A DNA stretch of 64,000 nucleotides from Photobacterium sp. DA100 (GTDB lineage Bacteria; Pseudomonadota; Gammaproteobacteria; Enterobacterales; Vibrionaceae): assembly GCF_029223585.1 (NCBI RefSeq), contig NZ_CP119424.1, forward strand, positions 1,860,001 to 1,924,000, given 5' to 3'. A program made the position numbers and the translations under genes. Each line of letters begins with the position of its first letter. Position 1 is the stretch's first letter. Below the pieces are notes generated by a model. It ran no database searches and was not told the origin of the DNA. It saw only the letters and a program-made list of their open reading frames with translations. Below are positions 8,640 through 17,107 of the stretch, one piece after another.

Positions 8640-9734
8640 ATGAGTCCTGAATTCGTTACCATGTTCAAAGAAGCCGCTGGGATGTTCCTCTTCCTCGCCG
8701 CAGAGCTAACCGTTCTCTTTCTCGTCATTAGCTACCTAGTGGGTGTCCTGCAGGAGTTCCTGACACCCGAGAAGATCCAGTCGATCTTGAGCTCGCGCAA
8801 CGGCAAGGGGTATGTCATTGCTGCGCTACTGGGTTCCATCACGCCGTTCTGCTCGTGCTCGACGATTCCTTTCCTAAAAGGTCTGCTGCGTGCCCGTGCC
8901 GGTTTTGGCCCGATGATGGTGTTCTTGTTCGCCAGCCCACTGCTTAACCCAGTGATCATCGGCCTGTTTGTGGTGACCTTCGGGATCCAGGTGGCAGTGT
9001 TCTACTTCGCTGTGGCTTTGGCGGTATCGGTCATTGCAGGTTATGTATTGGAAAAACTGGGCTTCGAACGCTATGTCCGTGAAGAGGCATACCAAGTTGC
9101 CGACAGCGGCTCTAGCTGTGGTACTTCTTGTGGTGATTCTTCACCAAAAACAGCACCAAAAGCTGTATCGACTTGTGGCGCCAAACCCGAGCCAGCAGCA
9201 GCTTCATGCTGTACCGCGGAACCTAAGCCAGAACCTGTTGCCAGCTCATGCTGCGGCAGCAAAGCAGAAGTGGATGTGGAAATCAGCAGCTGTGGTGAAG
9301 CCGTACTGACAGTGAAAGAAGAGAGCCGCTGGGTACGCATCTGGCGCTCAACCTGGAAAGACTTCAAGCAAGTACTTCCTTACCTGATGCTGGGCATTTT
9401 AATTGGATCTTTCATCTACGGCTTTATTCCGACCGACCTGATTGCCAAGTATGCGGGCGAAGGTATGTGGTATGCGATCCCAGTCGCGGCAGTGATTGGT
9501 ATCCCGCTCTACATCCGAGCCGAAGCGGTGATCCCATTGAGCGCAGCCCTGGTGAAAAAAGGCATGGCAATGGGCTCGGTAATGGCCTTGATCATCGGCA
9601 GTGCAGGGGCGAGTCTGACGGAAGTTATTCTGCTCAAGTCTATCTTCAAGAACCAGATGATCGCCGCCTTCCTAACCGTGATCCTCGGTATGGCCATCGG
9701 CGCAGGTTACATGTACACCTACCTGTTTGGCTAA
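8640..9734 (+). CDS. SO_0444/YraQ-ArsP-type metal efflux permease with Cys-rich linker
   Basis: 364 residues. Two hydrophobic halves (about 5-145 and 240-362) hold the duplicated permease domain; the first half contains the family signature TPFCSCSTIPFLKG. Between them, about residues 155-219, lies a low-complexity linker with Cys clusters (SSCGTSCGD, STCG, SCC, SCCGS, SSCGEA). This architecture matches SO_0444-type Cu/Zn efflux permeases, related to the organoarsenical permease ArsP. The ATG at 8640 is chosen over an upstream GTG at 8586 because GAGG at 8628-8631 is well spaced and because the upstream extension would run through the palindrome at 8592-8619. It is a single-gene unit ending at the terminator at 9771. 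Predicted function is metal or metalloid export across the inner membrane; the metal is inferred. Confidence 0.8.
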   Translation: MSPEFVTMFKEAAGMFLFLAAELTVLFLVISYLVGVLQEFLTPEKIQSILSSRNGKGYVIAALLGSITPFCSCSTIPFLKGLLRARAGFGPMMVFLFASPLLNPVIIGLFVVTFGIQVAVFYFAVALAVSVIAGYVLEKLGFERYVREEAYQVADSGSSCGTSCGDSSPKTAPKAVSTCGAKPEPAAASCCTAEPKPEPVASSCCGSKAEVDVEISSCGEAVLTVKEESRWVRIWRSTWKDFKQVLPYLMLGILIGSFIYGFIPTDLIAKYAGEGMWYAIPVAAVIGIPLYIRAEAVIPLSAALVKKGMAMGSVMALIIGSAGASLTEVILLKSIFKNQMIAAFLTVILGMAIGAGYMYTYLFG

Positions 9735-9770
9735 GTAACTGCACAACCAGCCCTGACCATTCAACCAACC

Positions 9771-9803
9771 AAGCCGGTCTCGAAAGAGGCCGGTTTATTA
9801 TTA
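9771..9803 (+). terminator. Terminator of the efflux permease gene
   Basis: AAGCCGGTCTC (9771-9781) pairs with GAGGCCGGTTT (9785-9795), including two G-T pairs, over a GAAA-type loop, followed by a TA-rich tail. Confidence 0.7.
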
Positions 9804-10089
9804 ACCTTCACCATAGGTGCCCCCCAATCTGAGCACCTAATGCACAAAGGTTTAGCAAGCAATATTCTGCTAAAACTGCCACTTCTCATCGCAAAACGAA
9901 AATTAAAACGCCGTTTCTCGTTCAAATTTTTCGTTTTTTCTCGGCCTCAAACAGCGATTAAAGTCACAAAAAAATGGGCTTTTTCTCAACGCTTGTAGGC
10001 ACACATCTCATCACTCAATCATTCAAATTTGAACGATATTGATCATATATGAATTTTACTTAAACTAATTTTAAACAAAGGAGTGATAG
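9804..10089. promoter_or_regulatory. Promoter region of kduI with inverted repeats
   Basis: No coding sequence seen. AAAACGAAAA (9893-9902) is mirrored by TTTTCGTTTT (9927-9936). TTCAAATTTGAA (10022-10033) is a perfect 12-bp palindrome about 57 bases before the kduI start. AGGAG (10080-10084) is the ribosome binding site. Either repeat could be the operator of the IclR-type regulator at 13932; this is inference. Confidence 0.45.
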
Positions 10090-10932
10090 ATGTTTACCAA
10101 TTACAACAGCAACCCACTGGACGCAAAGCACTACGATACAGCTCGGCTAAGAGACGAGTTTCTGAACGACAAGCTGTTTGAAGAAGACAAAATAACTTTA
10201 CTTTACAGCCATATAGATCGAGTTGTTGCCTTAGGGGTGTGCCCATCAACAACGTCTCTCGCATTAGATAGTTTCATCGACAACAACGTTTTTGGTACCC
10301 AGCATTTCCTCGAGCGCAGAGAAATCGGCATGGTTAACCTTGGCAATTCAAGCATTGAAGTGACAACGGCCAGTAACACCTACACGCTGGGTTATCTCGA
10401 CGCGCTGTATCTGGGCATGGGTGAGAGTAATGTTTCATTTCGCTCGCTGGACGAAGGGCAACCAGCCACCCTTTATTGCCTAAGTGCCCCAGCGCACTGC
10501 CAGTACCCCTCAAGAAAAATTAACCATGAAGAGGCTCGGGTTGTTGAGCTTGGCTCAAGTGAAAATGCCAACCAGCGCGTCATCAACCAATATCTTCATC
10601 CTGATGTACTGCCTACCTGCCAACTGTGTATGGGAGTCACACACCTTTGTCCCGGCTCGGTCTGGAACACCATGCCAGCACACACCCATGAGCGGAGGAT
10701 GGAAGCCTATCTCTACTTCAACATCAAGCCAGAGCAGGTGGTTTTCCACTTTATGGGCGAGCCACAGGAAACACGCCACATCATTGTTCGGGACAAGCAA
10801 CTCGTTCTCTCACCTAGCTGGTCAATACACTCCGGCTGCGGAACCAGCAACTACAGCTTCGTGTGGGGAATGCTAGGTGAAAACCAAACCTTTGATGACA
10901 TGGACTTCATTGAAATGTCAGCAATTCGATAA
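10090..10932 (+). CDS. kduI: 5-dehydro-4-deoxy-D-glucuronate isomerase
   Basis: 280 residues, against 278 for E. coli KduI. The cupin metal site is complete: His198, His200 and Glu205 in AHTHERRMEAYLYF, and His247 in SWSIHSGCGTSNYSF. The family motif LYLGMG is present. The enzyme isomerises 4-deoxy-L-threo-5-hexosulose uronate (from pectin, hyaluronan or other uronate oligomers) to 3-deoxy-D-glycero-2,5-hexodiulosonate, which KduD would reduce. KduD is not in this window. A TRAP transporter and an IclR regulator follow, suggesting uptake of the unsaturated uronate itself. AAGGAG precedes the ATG at good spacing. Confidence 0.95.
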   Translation: MFTNYNSNPLDAKHYDTARLRDEFLNDKLFEEDKITLLYSHIDRVVALGVCPSTTSLALDSFIDNNVFGTQHFLERREIGMVNLGNSSIEVTTASNTYTLGYLDALYLGMGESNVSFRSLDEGQPATLYCLSAPAHCQYPSRKINHEEARVVELGSSENANQRVINQYLHPDVLPTCQLCMGVTHLCPGSVWNTMPAHTHERRMEAYLYFNIKPEQVVFHFMGEPQETRHIIVRDKQLVLSPSWSIHSGCGTSNYSFVWGMLGENQTFDDMDFIEMSAIR

Positions 10933-10976
10933 CTGCCGTAGATGAATACATACCCTATTTAACAAGGACTCTCACC

Positions 10977-11960
10977 ATGAAAAAAACGCTAAAACTGACA
11001 GCTATTACCGCAATGGTCAGCGCCACTCTGGGCCTATCAACCTTTGCCAATGCAGCTATCGAAATTAAAGCAGCATTTAACCAATCCGATAGCCACCCAC
11101 AGTACGAAGCACTGCAAGCCTTCGGCCAAAAACTCAACGAACAAACCGAAGGCCGCTACAAGCTATCAATCTATCCCAATGAATTGTTGGGCGATCAGCG
11201 CGCCGCGCTGGAGCTGGTTCAAAATGGTGCGATCCAAATGGCTGTGGTTGCTAACCCACTTATCGAGAACTACGACGCAACTTACCGCGTTATCGGCATG
11301 CCTTATGTGTATTCGGGCCCCGAGCACCAAGAAAAGGTCTTTACCTCCGGTGCACTGGACGAGCTGTTTGCTTCCACCAACCGCTTTGGGTTTGAAGTCT
11401 TGACGGCCTACACCGCCGGCGCACGAAGCATGTACACCAAAAGCGCACCGGTTAACACAGTTGCCGACATGCAAGGGAACAAGATCCGTGTCATGCAATC
11501 TGAGACAATGATTAAAATGCTTTCCTGCATGGGCGGAACCGGGGTGCCGATGAGCCAAGGCGAAGTCTATACCGCCATTCAGCAAGGGGTGCTTGACGGC
11601 GCAGAAAACAACGAAATCACCTATGCCGATCTCAAGCAGTACGAAGTGGCTCCCTACTTCTCAACTACCCGCCACTTGATGGTGCCGGATTTGGTCGTGA
11701 TCAGCAGTTACTTCGTCAATACCATGTCGAAAGAAGACCAAAAGACTCTCCGTCGTCTGGCCAAAGAAAGCACGCCTGAGCAGTTCAAACTGTGGAATGA
11801 CCGTATCAGCTCGGCGATGGAAACCGCCAAGGCCCATGGCGCATCATTCAATGAAGTAGACATTACGCCATTCCAGGAAAGCTGCCAGCCTCTTCAGCAG
11901 GCGCTAGCCGATTCACCGGCTCAGAAAGCCCTATTCCAAAAAATTGCAGCATTGCGGTAA
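10977..11960 (+). CDS. TRAP transporter substrate-binding protein (DctP family)
   Basis: 327 residues. Signal peptide about residues 1-26 (MKKTLK..., FANAA). The mature part shows DctP features: FNQSDSHPQYEALQAFGQ near the start, GDQRAALELVQNGAIQMA, and the substrate-coordinating arginine region NKIRVMQSE. A periplasmic binding protein for an organic acid; next to kduI an unsaturated or keto-uronate is the likely ligand. AAGGA precedes the ATG. It is separated from the permease genes by a hairpin at 11971-11991, which may favour higher expression of the binding protein. Confidence 0.9.
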   Translation: MKKTLKLTAITAMVSATLGLSTFANAAIEIKAAFNQSDSHPQYEALQAFGQKLNEQTEGRYKLSIYPNELLGDQRAALELVQNGAIQMAVVANPLIENYDATYRVIGMPYVYSGPEHQEKVFTSGALDELFASTNRFGFEVLTAYTAGARSMYTKSAPVNTVADMQGNKIRVMQSETMIKMLSCMGGTGVPMSQGEVYTAIQQGVLDGAENNEITYADLKQYEVAPYFSTTRHLMVPDLVVISSYFVNTMSKEDQKTLRRLAKESTPEQFKLWNDRISSAMETAKAHGASFNEVDITPFQESCQPLQQALADSPAQKALFQKIAALR

Positions 11961-11970
11961 GTTAATTTTG

Positions 11971-11993
11971 GGAGCCAGGTTGCCTGGCTCCTT
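11971..11993 (+). terminator. Intra-operon hairpin between dctP and dctQ
   Basis: GGAGCCAGG (11971-11979) pairs with CCTGGCTCC (11983-11991), loop TTG, followed by only two T. It is likely a partial terminator or 3'-end stabiliser that lets the binding protein be made in excess of the membrane subunits. Confidence 0.55.
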
Positions 11994-12007
11994 ATCGGAT
12001 CAAAGCT

Positions 12008-12547
12008 ATGCAAAACAACAAACTTATATATTTATTATCAGGAATGACATTTCTCAAAAAGTGGGTCGACAAACTCCTTTCGCTGTTTCTGATCACCATT
12101 GTTGGCACCATGACCGTCTTGGTCACCTACCAGGTCGCCTCCAGATATCTGTTCAACAGTCCCAGTGCGGTCAGTGAAGTCCTATCACGATACCTTTTTA
12201 TCTGGTTGATTCTATTTGGTAGTGCTTATGTGTTCGGCTTAAGGGAGCACATGGCCATCAGCTTTATCAAAGATAAATTCAGTAAAAAGTTCCGCCTGCT
12301 CATAGAAATGTTCATCGAGCTGGTCACTGTCAGCTTCGCCTACACCATTATGATCATTGGCGGTTATAACAGTGCAGTCCGGCAGATGTGGCAGCTCGAT
12401 TCAGCCCTGCAAATTCCCATGGGCGTGATTTACTCTGCCATCCCCATCGCCGGCGGTTTAATGTTTTTTTACTTTATCTACAACGAATTAAATCTCATCA
12501 ACCAACTGAGAGCCTTAAATCGTCAATCTTCGCACAGTGAGGTCTGA
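12008..12547 (+). CDS. TRAP transporter small permease subunit (DctQ family)
   Basis: 179 residues with four hydrophobic segments (about 25-45, 60-80, 100-125 and 140-160). The second region has the DctQ-type sequence SEVLSRYLFIWLILFGSAYVFGLREHMAI. The start at 12008 has a weak ribosome binding site; a later Met near 12044 is possible. The stop is one base before the large subunit start, typical of translationally coupled TRAP permease genes. Confidence 0.88.
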   Translation: MQNNKLIYLLSGMTFLKKWVDKLLSLFLITIVGTMTVLVTYQVASRYLFNSPSAVSEVLSRYLFIWLILFGSAYVFGLREHMAISFIKDKFSKKFRLLIEMFIELVTVSFAYTIMIIGGYNSAVRQMWQLDSALQIPMGVIYSAIPIAGGLMFFYFIYNELNLINQLRALNRQSSHSEV

Positions 12548-12548
12548 T

Positions 12549-13856
12549 ATGGATATTGCACTCACCGCCTCTTTAGTCATGTTTTTCGGCGCCATTTTCC
12601 TGCTGATCCTAGGCGCCCCCATCGCCATCAGTGTCGGGGCAGCCTCATTTGCCGCAATGACAGTCATCCTGCCCTTCCCCGGGGCCATGACAACCTCAGC
12701 CCAGCGTATGTTTGTTGGCCTGGACTCATTTGCCCTGCTGGCTATCCCATTCTTCATCCTTGCCGGCAACATCATGAACAATGGTGGCATCGCTATCAGG
12801 CTCATCAACTTTTCCAAGATTATCAGTGGCTTTTTCCCAGGCTCGCTGGCACAGACCAACGTAGTATCCAACATGCTATTTGGCTCTATCAGTGGCTCGG
12901 GGGTGGCTTCTGCCGCTGCCGTTGGGGGCATTATGTCTCCCATCCAAAAGCGGGAAGGTTATGATCCGGCATTCAGCACGGCGGTAAACATTGCTTCAGC
13001 ACCAACGGGGATGCTGATCCCACCAAGTAATACCCTGATTGTCTATGCCACTGTCGCCGGAAGCGTTTCAGTATCAGCCCTGTTTGTCGGCGGTTACCTA
13101 CCCGGTATTCTCTGGGGGTTGAGCGTAATGCTCATTGCCGGTTTCATGGCCAAAAAAAGAGGCTATGTCGGCAAGCACTCGATGACACTGAAGCAGTGCA
13201 TCAGCGTTACCCTGCAAGCCATCCCCAGCTTGACCCTGGTATTGGTTGTTATCGGCGGGATCCTCGGGGGTATCTTTACCGCCACCGAAGCCTCGGCCAT
13301 TGCGGTGGTTTATGCCCTGTTCCTGACCTTGTGCTATCGCTCGCTAAAATTATCAGCGCTACCGACAATTTTTTTAAACACGGCAAAAATGTCTGCCATT
13401 GTCATATTCATGCTGGCAACGTCTTCGATTATGTCGTGGGTGATGGCATTTACCCAAATCCCGGGCATGATCGCCGACTCGCTCCTGGCACTGACCGATA
13501 ATCCATTCTTGATCCTGCTGATTATCAACCTCGTTCTGCTATTTGTCGGTACCTTTATGGACCCAACCCCGGCAGTATTGATCTTTACCCCGATTTTCCT
13601 GCCGATTTGTACGTCGCTAGGCATGGATCCGGTCCAGTTCGGTATCCTGCTGGTGTTTAACCTCTCCTTGGGGACGATAACACCGCCGGTCGGGCCAATT
13701 CTATTTACCGGCTGCAAGGTCAGTGGGATAAGCATCGATAGTGTTATCCGCACGCTACTGCCATTCTTCTTTATGATTTTCGCTGTATTGATGCTAGTTA
13801 CCTATGTCCCGGCTATATCAATGACCATTCCTCAGTGGATGGGGCTAATTCGCTAA
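12549..13856 (+). CDS. TRAP transporter large permease subunit (DctM family)
   Basis: 435 residues, a 12-TM DctM protein. Motifs include AIPFFILAGNIMNNGGI, GSISGSGVASAAAVG and MIPPSNTLIVYA-like sequence, then LGTITPPVGPILF near the C-terminus. The ATG at 12549 is chosen over an upstream in-frame GTG because GAGG at 12539-12542 is well spaced and the start follows the DctQ stop by one base. It forms the Na+-coupled transport channel together with DctQ. Confidence 0.92.
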   Translation: MDIALTASLVMFFGAIFLLILGAPIAISVGAASFAAMTVILPFPGAMTTSAQRMFVGLDSFALLAIPFFILAGNIMNNGGIAIRLINFSKIISGFFPGSLAQTNVVSNMLFGSISGSGVASAAAVGGIMSPIQKREGYDPAFSTAVNIASAPTGMLIPPSNTLIVYATVAGSVSVSALFVGGYLPGILWGLSVMLIAGFMAKKRGYVGKHSMTLKQCISVTLQAIPSLTLVLVVIGGILGGIFTATEASAIAVVYALFLTLCYRSLKLSALPTIFLNTAKMSAIVIFMLATSSIMSWVMAFTQIPGMIADSLLALTDNPFLILLIINLVLLFVGTFMDPTPAVLIFTPIFLPICTSLGMDPVQFGILLVFNLSLGTITPPVGPILFTGCKVSGISIDSVIRTLLPFFFMIFAVLMLVTYVPAISMTIPQWMGLIR

Positions 13857-13887
13857 TTTTTACTCTCTTTCTTTTAAGGCTATACAC

Positions 13888-13922
13888 ATGCTGTCATACT
13901 GGCGTCATCTGTATGACAGCAT
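13888..13922. promoter_or_regulatory. 12-bp perfect inverted repeat just upstream of the IclR gene
   Basis: ATGCTGTCATAC (13888-13899) and GTATGACAGCAT (13911-13922) are exact reverse complements with an 11-base spacer, ending 9 bases before the iclR start codon. No T-run follows, so a simple terminator is unlikely. It may be an operator for autoregulation, or an RNA hairpin that covers the ribosome entry site, which has no clear Shine-Dalgarno. Confidence 0.6.
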
Positions 13923-13931
13923 TACATCAAC

Positions 13932-14702
13932 ATGACAAACGATAAAAAAACAGAATACAGAGCGCCAGCGCTTGAAAAAGGATTGGATATACTCGAACTG
14001 CTTGCTGCGACCCCTACCCCATTAACCAAAAAACAAATCGCCGAGAAGCTCGACCGGAGTGTCAGTGAAATTTTCCGCATGCTATCAGTACTGGTAGAGC
14101 GAAAATACATCGAATATGACAACGAACAATCGGCCTATTCATTAAGCCTGAGAATGTTCGTACTGTCGAACCAGCATCCCCCAATAGCCCAAATGCTCAA
14201 GCGGGCAATACCGTTGATGGAAGAGCTGAGCCTCAAAGTCAACCAGTCTTGTCACCTGAGCCAATACAAGCACGGCGAACTGGTCGTCATTGGCGCGCAG
14301 GAAAGTCCCTATAAAATGGGCTTCGGCTTGCGTCTGGGAGCTAGCCTCGATATTTGCTCCTCCGGGTCTGGAATTGTTTTGCTGACCTTCTCCAGCGAAG
14401 AAAAACGCCGAGAAATCCTTGAAAAAACAAACGCAACCGAAAATGAAATTGCCCATGCTCTGGGGCAAGTAGACAAGACCCAAAAAGATGGCTTCTACGT
14501 TGGACCGAGTCCACAGATCTCAGGCGTCACCAATATCAGCTTCCCTATCTTTGGCGCTTTGGGTGAGCTAATGGCGGTCATTACCATTCCTTTTATGACA
14601 TTAAACTCCAAAACAGTTCACCACCATATTGAAGATATTGAAGAGACGAAACATGAACTAGGCAACGTTGCCAGCCAGCTAAGCCTTGAAAAAGCTATGT
14701 AA
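13932..14702 (+). CDS. IclR-family transcriptional regulator
   Basis: 256 residues. N-terminal winged helix (about 10-75: ALEKGLDILELLAATPTPLTKKQIAEKLDRS) and C-terminal IclR effector domain (about 80-250), including GFGLRLGASLDICSSGSGIVLL and ISGVTNISFPIFGALGELMAVITIPF. It is the last gene of the kduI-TRAP cluster, like KdgR-type regulators of uronate catabolism. The ligand is inferred to be a KDG-like intermediate. No good ribosome binding site precedes the ATG; instead a perfect inverted repeat lies there. Confidence 0.87.
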   Translation: MTNDKKTEYRAPALEKGLDILELLAATPTPLTKKQIAEKLDRSVSEIFRMLSVLVERKYIEYDNEQSAYSLSLRMFVLSNQHPPIAQMLKRAIPLMEELSLKVNQSCHLSQYKHGELVVIGAQESPYKMGFGLRLGASLDICSSGSGIVLLTFSSEEKRREILEKTNATENEIAHALGQVDKTQKDGFYVGPSPQISGVTNISFPIFGALGELMAVITIPFMTLNSKTVHHHIEDIEETKHELGNVASQLSLEKAM

Positions 14703-14729
14703 CGGTCAAGCTAGTCTCGGACCACAATT

Positions 14730-14800
14730 CGTTAGCAGTCAAAAATTGACAGCCATGTCGCCAATGGAAATACCTGTTGTCAAAATGGCAACTCGTTAGC
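14730..14800. repeat. Dispersed intergenic repeat, copy 1
   Basis: A 32-base core at 14760-14791 matches 18069-18100 at 27 of 32 positions. Its ends (GCCA ... TGGC) are complementary. A CGTTAG element lies a few tens of bases upstream in both copies. Found before mdtL. Confidence 0.5.
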
Positions 14801-14847
14801 CAGCCGGATCATCACTACACTTCTCGCGACACAACTAAGAGGTATTT

Positions 14848-16083
14848 ATGATCCGGTTTCTTCTGTGCAGCTTTGCACTCGTTCTGCTCTATCCAACGGC
14901 GATTGACTTGTATCTGGTTGGCCTGCCCCAAATTGCCAGTGACCTAGGTGCAACAGAATCGCAGCTCCATATCGCCTTCTCGGTGTATCTCGCGGGCATG
15001 GCGACCACCATGTTCTTTGCAGGTAAGCTGTCTGATTCCATCGGCCGCAAGCCAGTTGCCATGACCGGCGCAACCATCTTTATTTTTGCCTCGCTGCTGG
15101 GCGGTCAGGCTGACAGCAGCTCCACCTTCTTGATCGCCCGCTTTGCCCAGGGGATCGGCGCGGGCTCGTGCTACGTGGTCGCCTTTGCTATTTTGCGGGA
15201 TACCCTCGATGACCAGCGCCGGGCCAAGGTGCTATCGATGCTCAACGGCATCACCTGCATTGTGCCTGTCATCGCCCCAGTAGTAGGCCACCTGATCATG
15301 CTCAAATTCCCATGGCCGAGCCTGTTCACCACCATGGCGGTCATGGGCGTGGTGGTCTGTATCTTGTCGACCTTTGTACTCAAAGAGAGCAATGCCAACC
15401 GCCGTAGCAACGAGAGTGCAGCGGAAACAGGCTCGTCTCACCCCAGCGAGACCACTTTGGCCAAGCGAGCAGCCGAGCCTTTCCTCGGGCGCTTTTTCAT
15501 CAGCCGAGTCATCATCACCTCTATCGGTGTGACGACTATCCTGACCTATGTGAACGTCTCGCCAATGCTGGTCATGGAGGTGATGGGCTTTGATCGCGGT
15601 GGGTATTCGACCATTATGGCCCTTACCGCGCTGGTCAGTATGATCACCTCTTTTTCGGCCCCTTTCCTGCTGAGTATTTTCAGACAACGAAGTCTGATGC
15701 TGCTCTCACAAGGACTATTTGCAACAGCGGCAACCGTGCTTGTAGCTTCTGGAGTCAGTACTTTAGATCAGATAGCAAACTTAATCGGCTTTGGCCTCAT
15801 CTGCGCCGGTTTCTCTATCGGCTTCGGCGTCACCATGAGCCAGGCACTCAGCCCGTTTTCGCTACGGGCGGGTATGGCGAGCTCTATTCTTGGCATCGCC
15901 CAGGTTTGTGCATCGGCCTTTTATATTTGGTTGATGGGTCTGCTGGGTGTCTCGGCACTCAATATGCTGATCATCATCTTGGCTTTAGGTGGTGTTATTT
16001 CAGCCGCTCTAATATTATTGGTAGCACTGCCCTCGATGCCAACCTCTTGTAAAGCCAATGAAGAAATCACTAGCACGTCTTGA
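14848..16083 (+). CDS. mdtL: MFS multidrug efflux protein MdtL
   Basis: 411 residues, a 12-TM drug:H+ antiporter of the Bcr/CflA group. The N-terminal sequence closely follows E. coli MdtL (SFALVLLYP, IDx[20 protein letters not shown], then [15 protein letters not shown] and [10 protein letters not shown]). It differs in a somewhat longer Ser/Glu-rich central loop near residues 185-210. AGAGG lies 8 bases before the ATG. The next gene is yidZ, overlapping by 26 bases; in E. coli mdtL and yidZ are also adjacent. Expected activity is proton-driven efflux of compounds such as chloramphenicol, known for the E. coli protein. Confidence 0.92.
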   Translation: MIRFLLCSFALVLLYPTAIDLYLVGLPQIASDLGATESQLHIAFSVYLAGMATTMFFAGKLSDSIGRKPVAMTGATIFIFASLLGGQADSSSTFLIARFAQGIGAGSCYVVAFAILRDTLDDQRRAKVLSMLNGITCIVPVIAPVVGHLIMLKFPWPSLFTTMAVMGVVVCILSTFVLKESNANRRSNESAAETGSSHPSETTLAKRAAEPFLGRFFISRVIITSIGVTTILTYVNVSPMLVMEVMGFDRGGYSTIMALTALVSMITSFSAPFLLSIFRQRSLMLLSQGLFATAATVLVASGVSTLDQIANLIGFGLICAGFSIGFGVTMSQALSPFSLRAGMASSILGIAQVCASAFYIWLMGLLGVSALNMLIIILALGGVISAALILLVALPSMPTSCKANEEITSTS

Positions 16084-17020
16084 TCTCAACTTGCTCTTCA
16101 CCCTGCAGCTACTGCTGCAGGAGCAAAGCGTGACCAAGGCGGCCAAGAAACTGAATGTTACCCCGCCAACGGTCAGCAAATCCCTCAACAAACTGAGGGA
16201 GTGGTTTGACGATCCGCTGTTCGTCAAAACCCCGCAGGGCCTCAAGCCCACGCCGCTGGCACTGAGCATGGCACAGGATCTCTCCGACTGGCTGCAAATC
16301 GGCAGCCAGCTATTGGCCAAGCGCGGTGATGAAACGCCCAAGGGCGTGCACTTCAATCTGGCCATGGAGTCACCGCTGCTGCTGATCATGTTCAATGAGC
16401 TATCGCAGCGCATCTATCAACGCTATCCGGATGCAAAAGTGAAAGTCAGTAACTGGGATTACGACTCAATAGAGTCCATCACCCGTGGTGAGGCGGACAT
16501 CGGCTTTACCGGCAGGGAGAGCCATCCCCGCTCGAAAGAGTCGTTGGATTTACTGCCCTATTACATCGATTTCGAGGTGCTGTTTTCCGATCTGCCGCAG
16601 ATCTACCTGCGAAAAGATCACCCGGCGCTGCAAGAAGAATGGAACATGGAGGCCTTCCTCAAGTACCCGCATATCAATATTGTGTGGGAGAAAAGCGAAA
16701 GCTGGGCGCTGGATGAAGTATTGGCCGAGCAAGGACTCACCCGCCATGTCGCCCTGACCATGGCAGGCTTCGAGCAATCGCTGTTCATGGCCGCCCAGCC
16801 GGGACACCAGATGATCACCACCGCCCCGCAATACTGCCAACGTTATTGCCAGCAGATGCACCCTGACTTGGTCTCGCTGCCGATCCCTTTAGACAAGCAA
16901 CAGCTGGACACCTTGCTGATCCCGTTTACGATGATTTGGCACAAGCGCAACGGCCAAAACCCCAAAATCGCCTGGCTGAAAGAGACCATCAAAACGCTTT
17001 ACAGCCCTAAAGAAAACTAG
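16058..17020 (+). CDS. yidZ: LysR-family regulator YidZ
   Basis: 320 residues (E. coli YidZ 319). The N-terminal HTH ([20 protein letters not shown]) and effector region match YidZ closely: [45 protein letters not shown] and [11 protein letters not shown]. The ATG at 16058 lies inside the end of mdtL (26-base overlap), so translation is probably coupled. YidZ has been linked to nitric oxide resistance under anaerobic conditions in E. coli; here the adjacency to mdtL is conserved. It may regulate mdtL, which is an inference. Confidence 0.92.
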   Translation: MKKSLARLDLNLLFTLQLLLQEQSVTKAAKKLNVTPPTVSKSLNKLREWFDDPLFVKTPQGLKPTPLALSMAQDLSDWLQIGSQLLAKRGDETPKGVHFNLAMESPLLLIMFNELSQRIYQRYPDAKVKVSNWDYDSIESITRGEADIGFTGRESHPRSKESLDLLPYYIDFEVLFSDLPQIYLRKDHPALQEEWNMEAFLKYPHINIVWEKSESWALDEVLAEQGLTRHVALTMAGFEQSLFMAAQPGHQMITTAPQYCQRYCQQMHPDLVSLPIPLDKQQLDTLLIPFTMIWHKRNGQNPKIAWLKETIKTLYSPKEN

Positions 17021-17042
17021 CGGAGACTGGTAGACAGGTAAT

Positions 17043-17063
17043 TTTGTTGACACTATCAACAAA
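17043..17063. promoter_or_regulatory. Palindromic operator candidate upstream of MarR-GNAT gene
   Basis: TTTGTTGA-CACTA-TCAACAAA: 8-bp perfect arms, 5-bp spacer, overlapping a TTGACA -35-like hexamer (17047-17052). Length and form suit a MarR dimer site, so autoregulation is likely. Confidence 0.55.
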
Positions 17064-17107
17064 CAGCGGTAGCGTAAGTATATTACAACGCCTAAAGGAA
17101 GTGCTCC

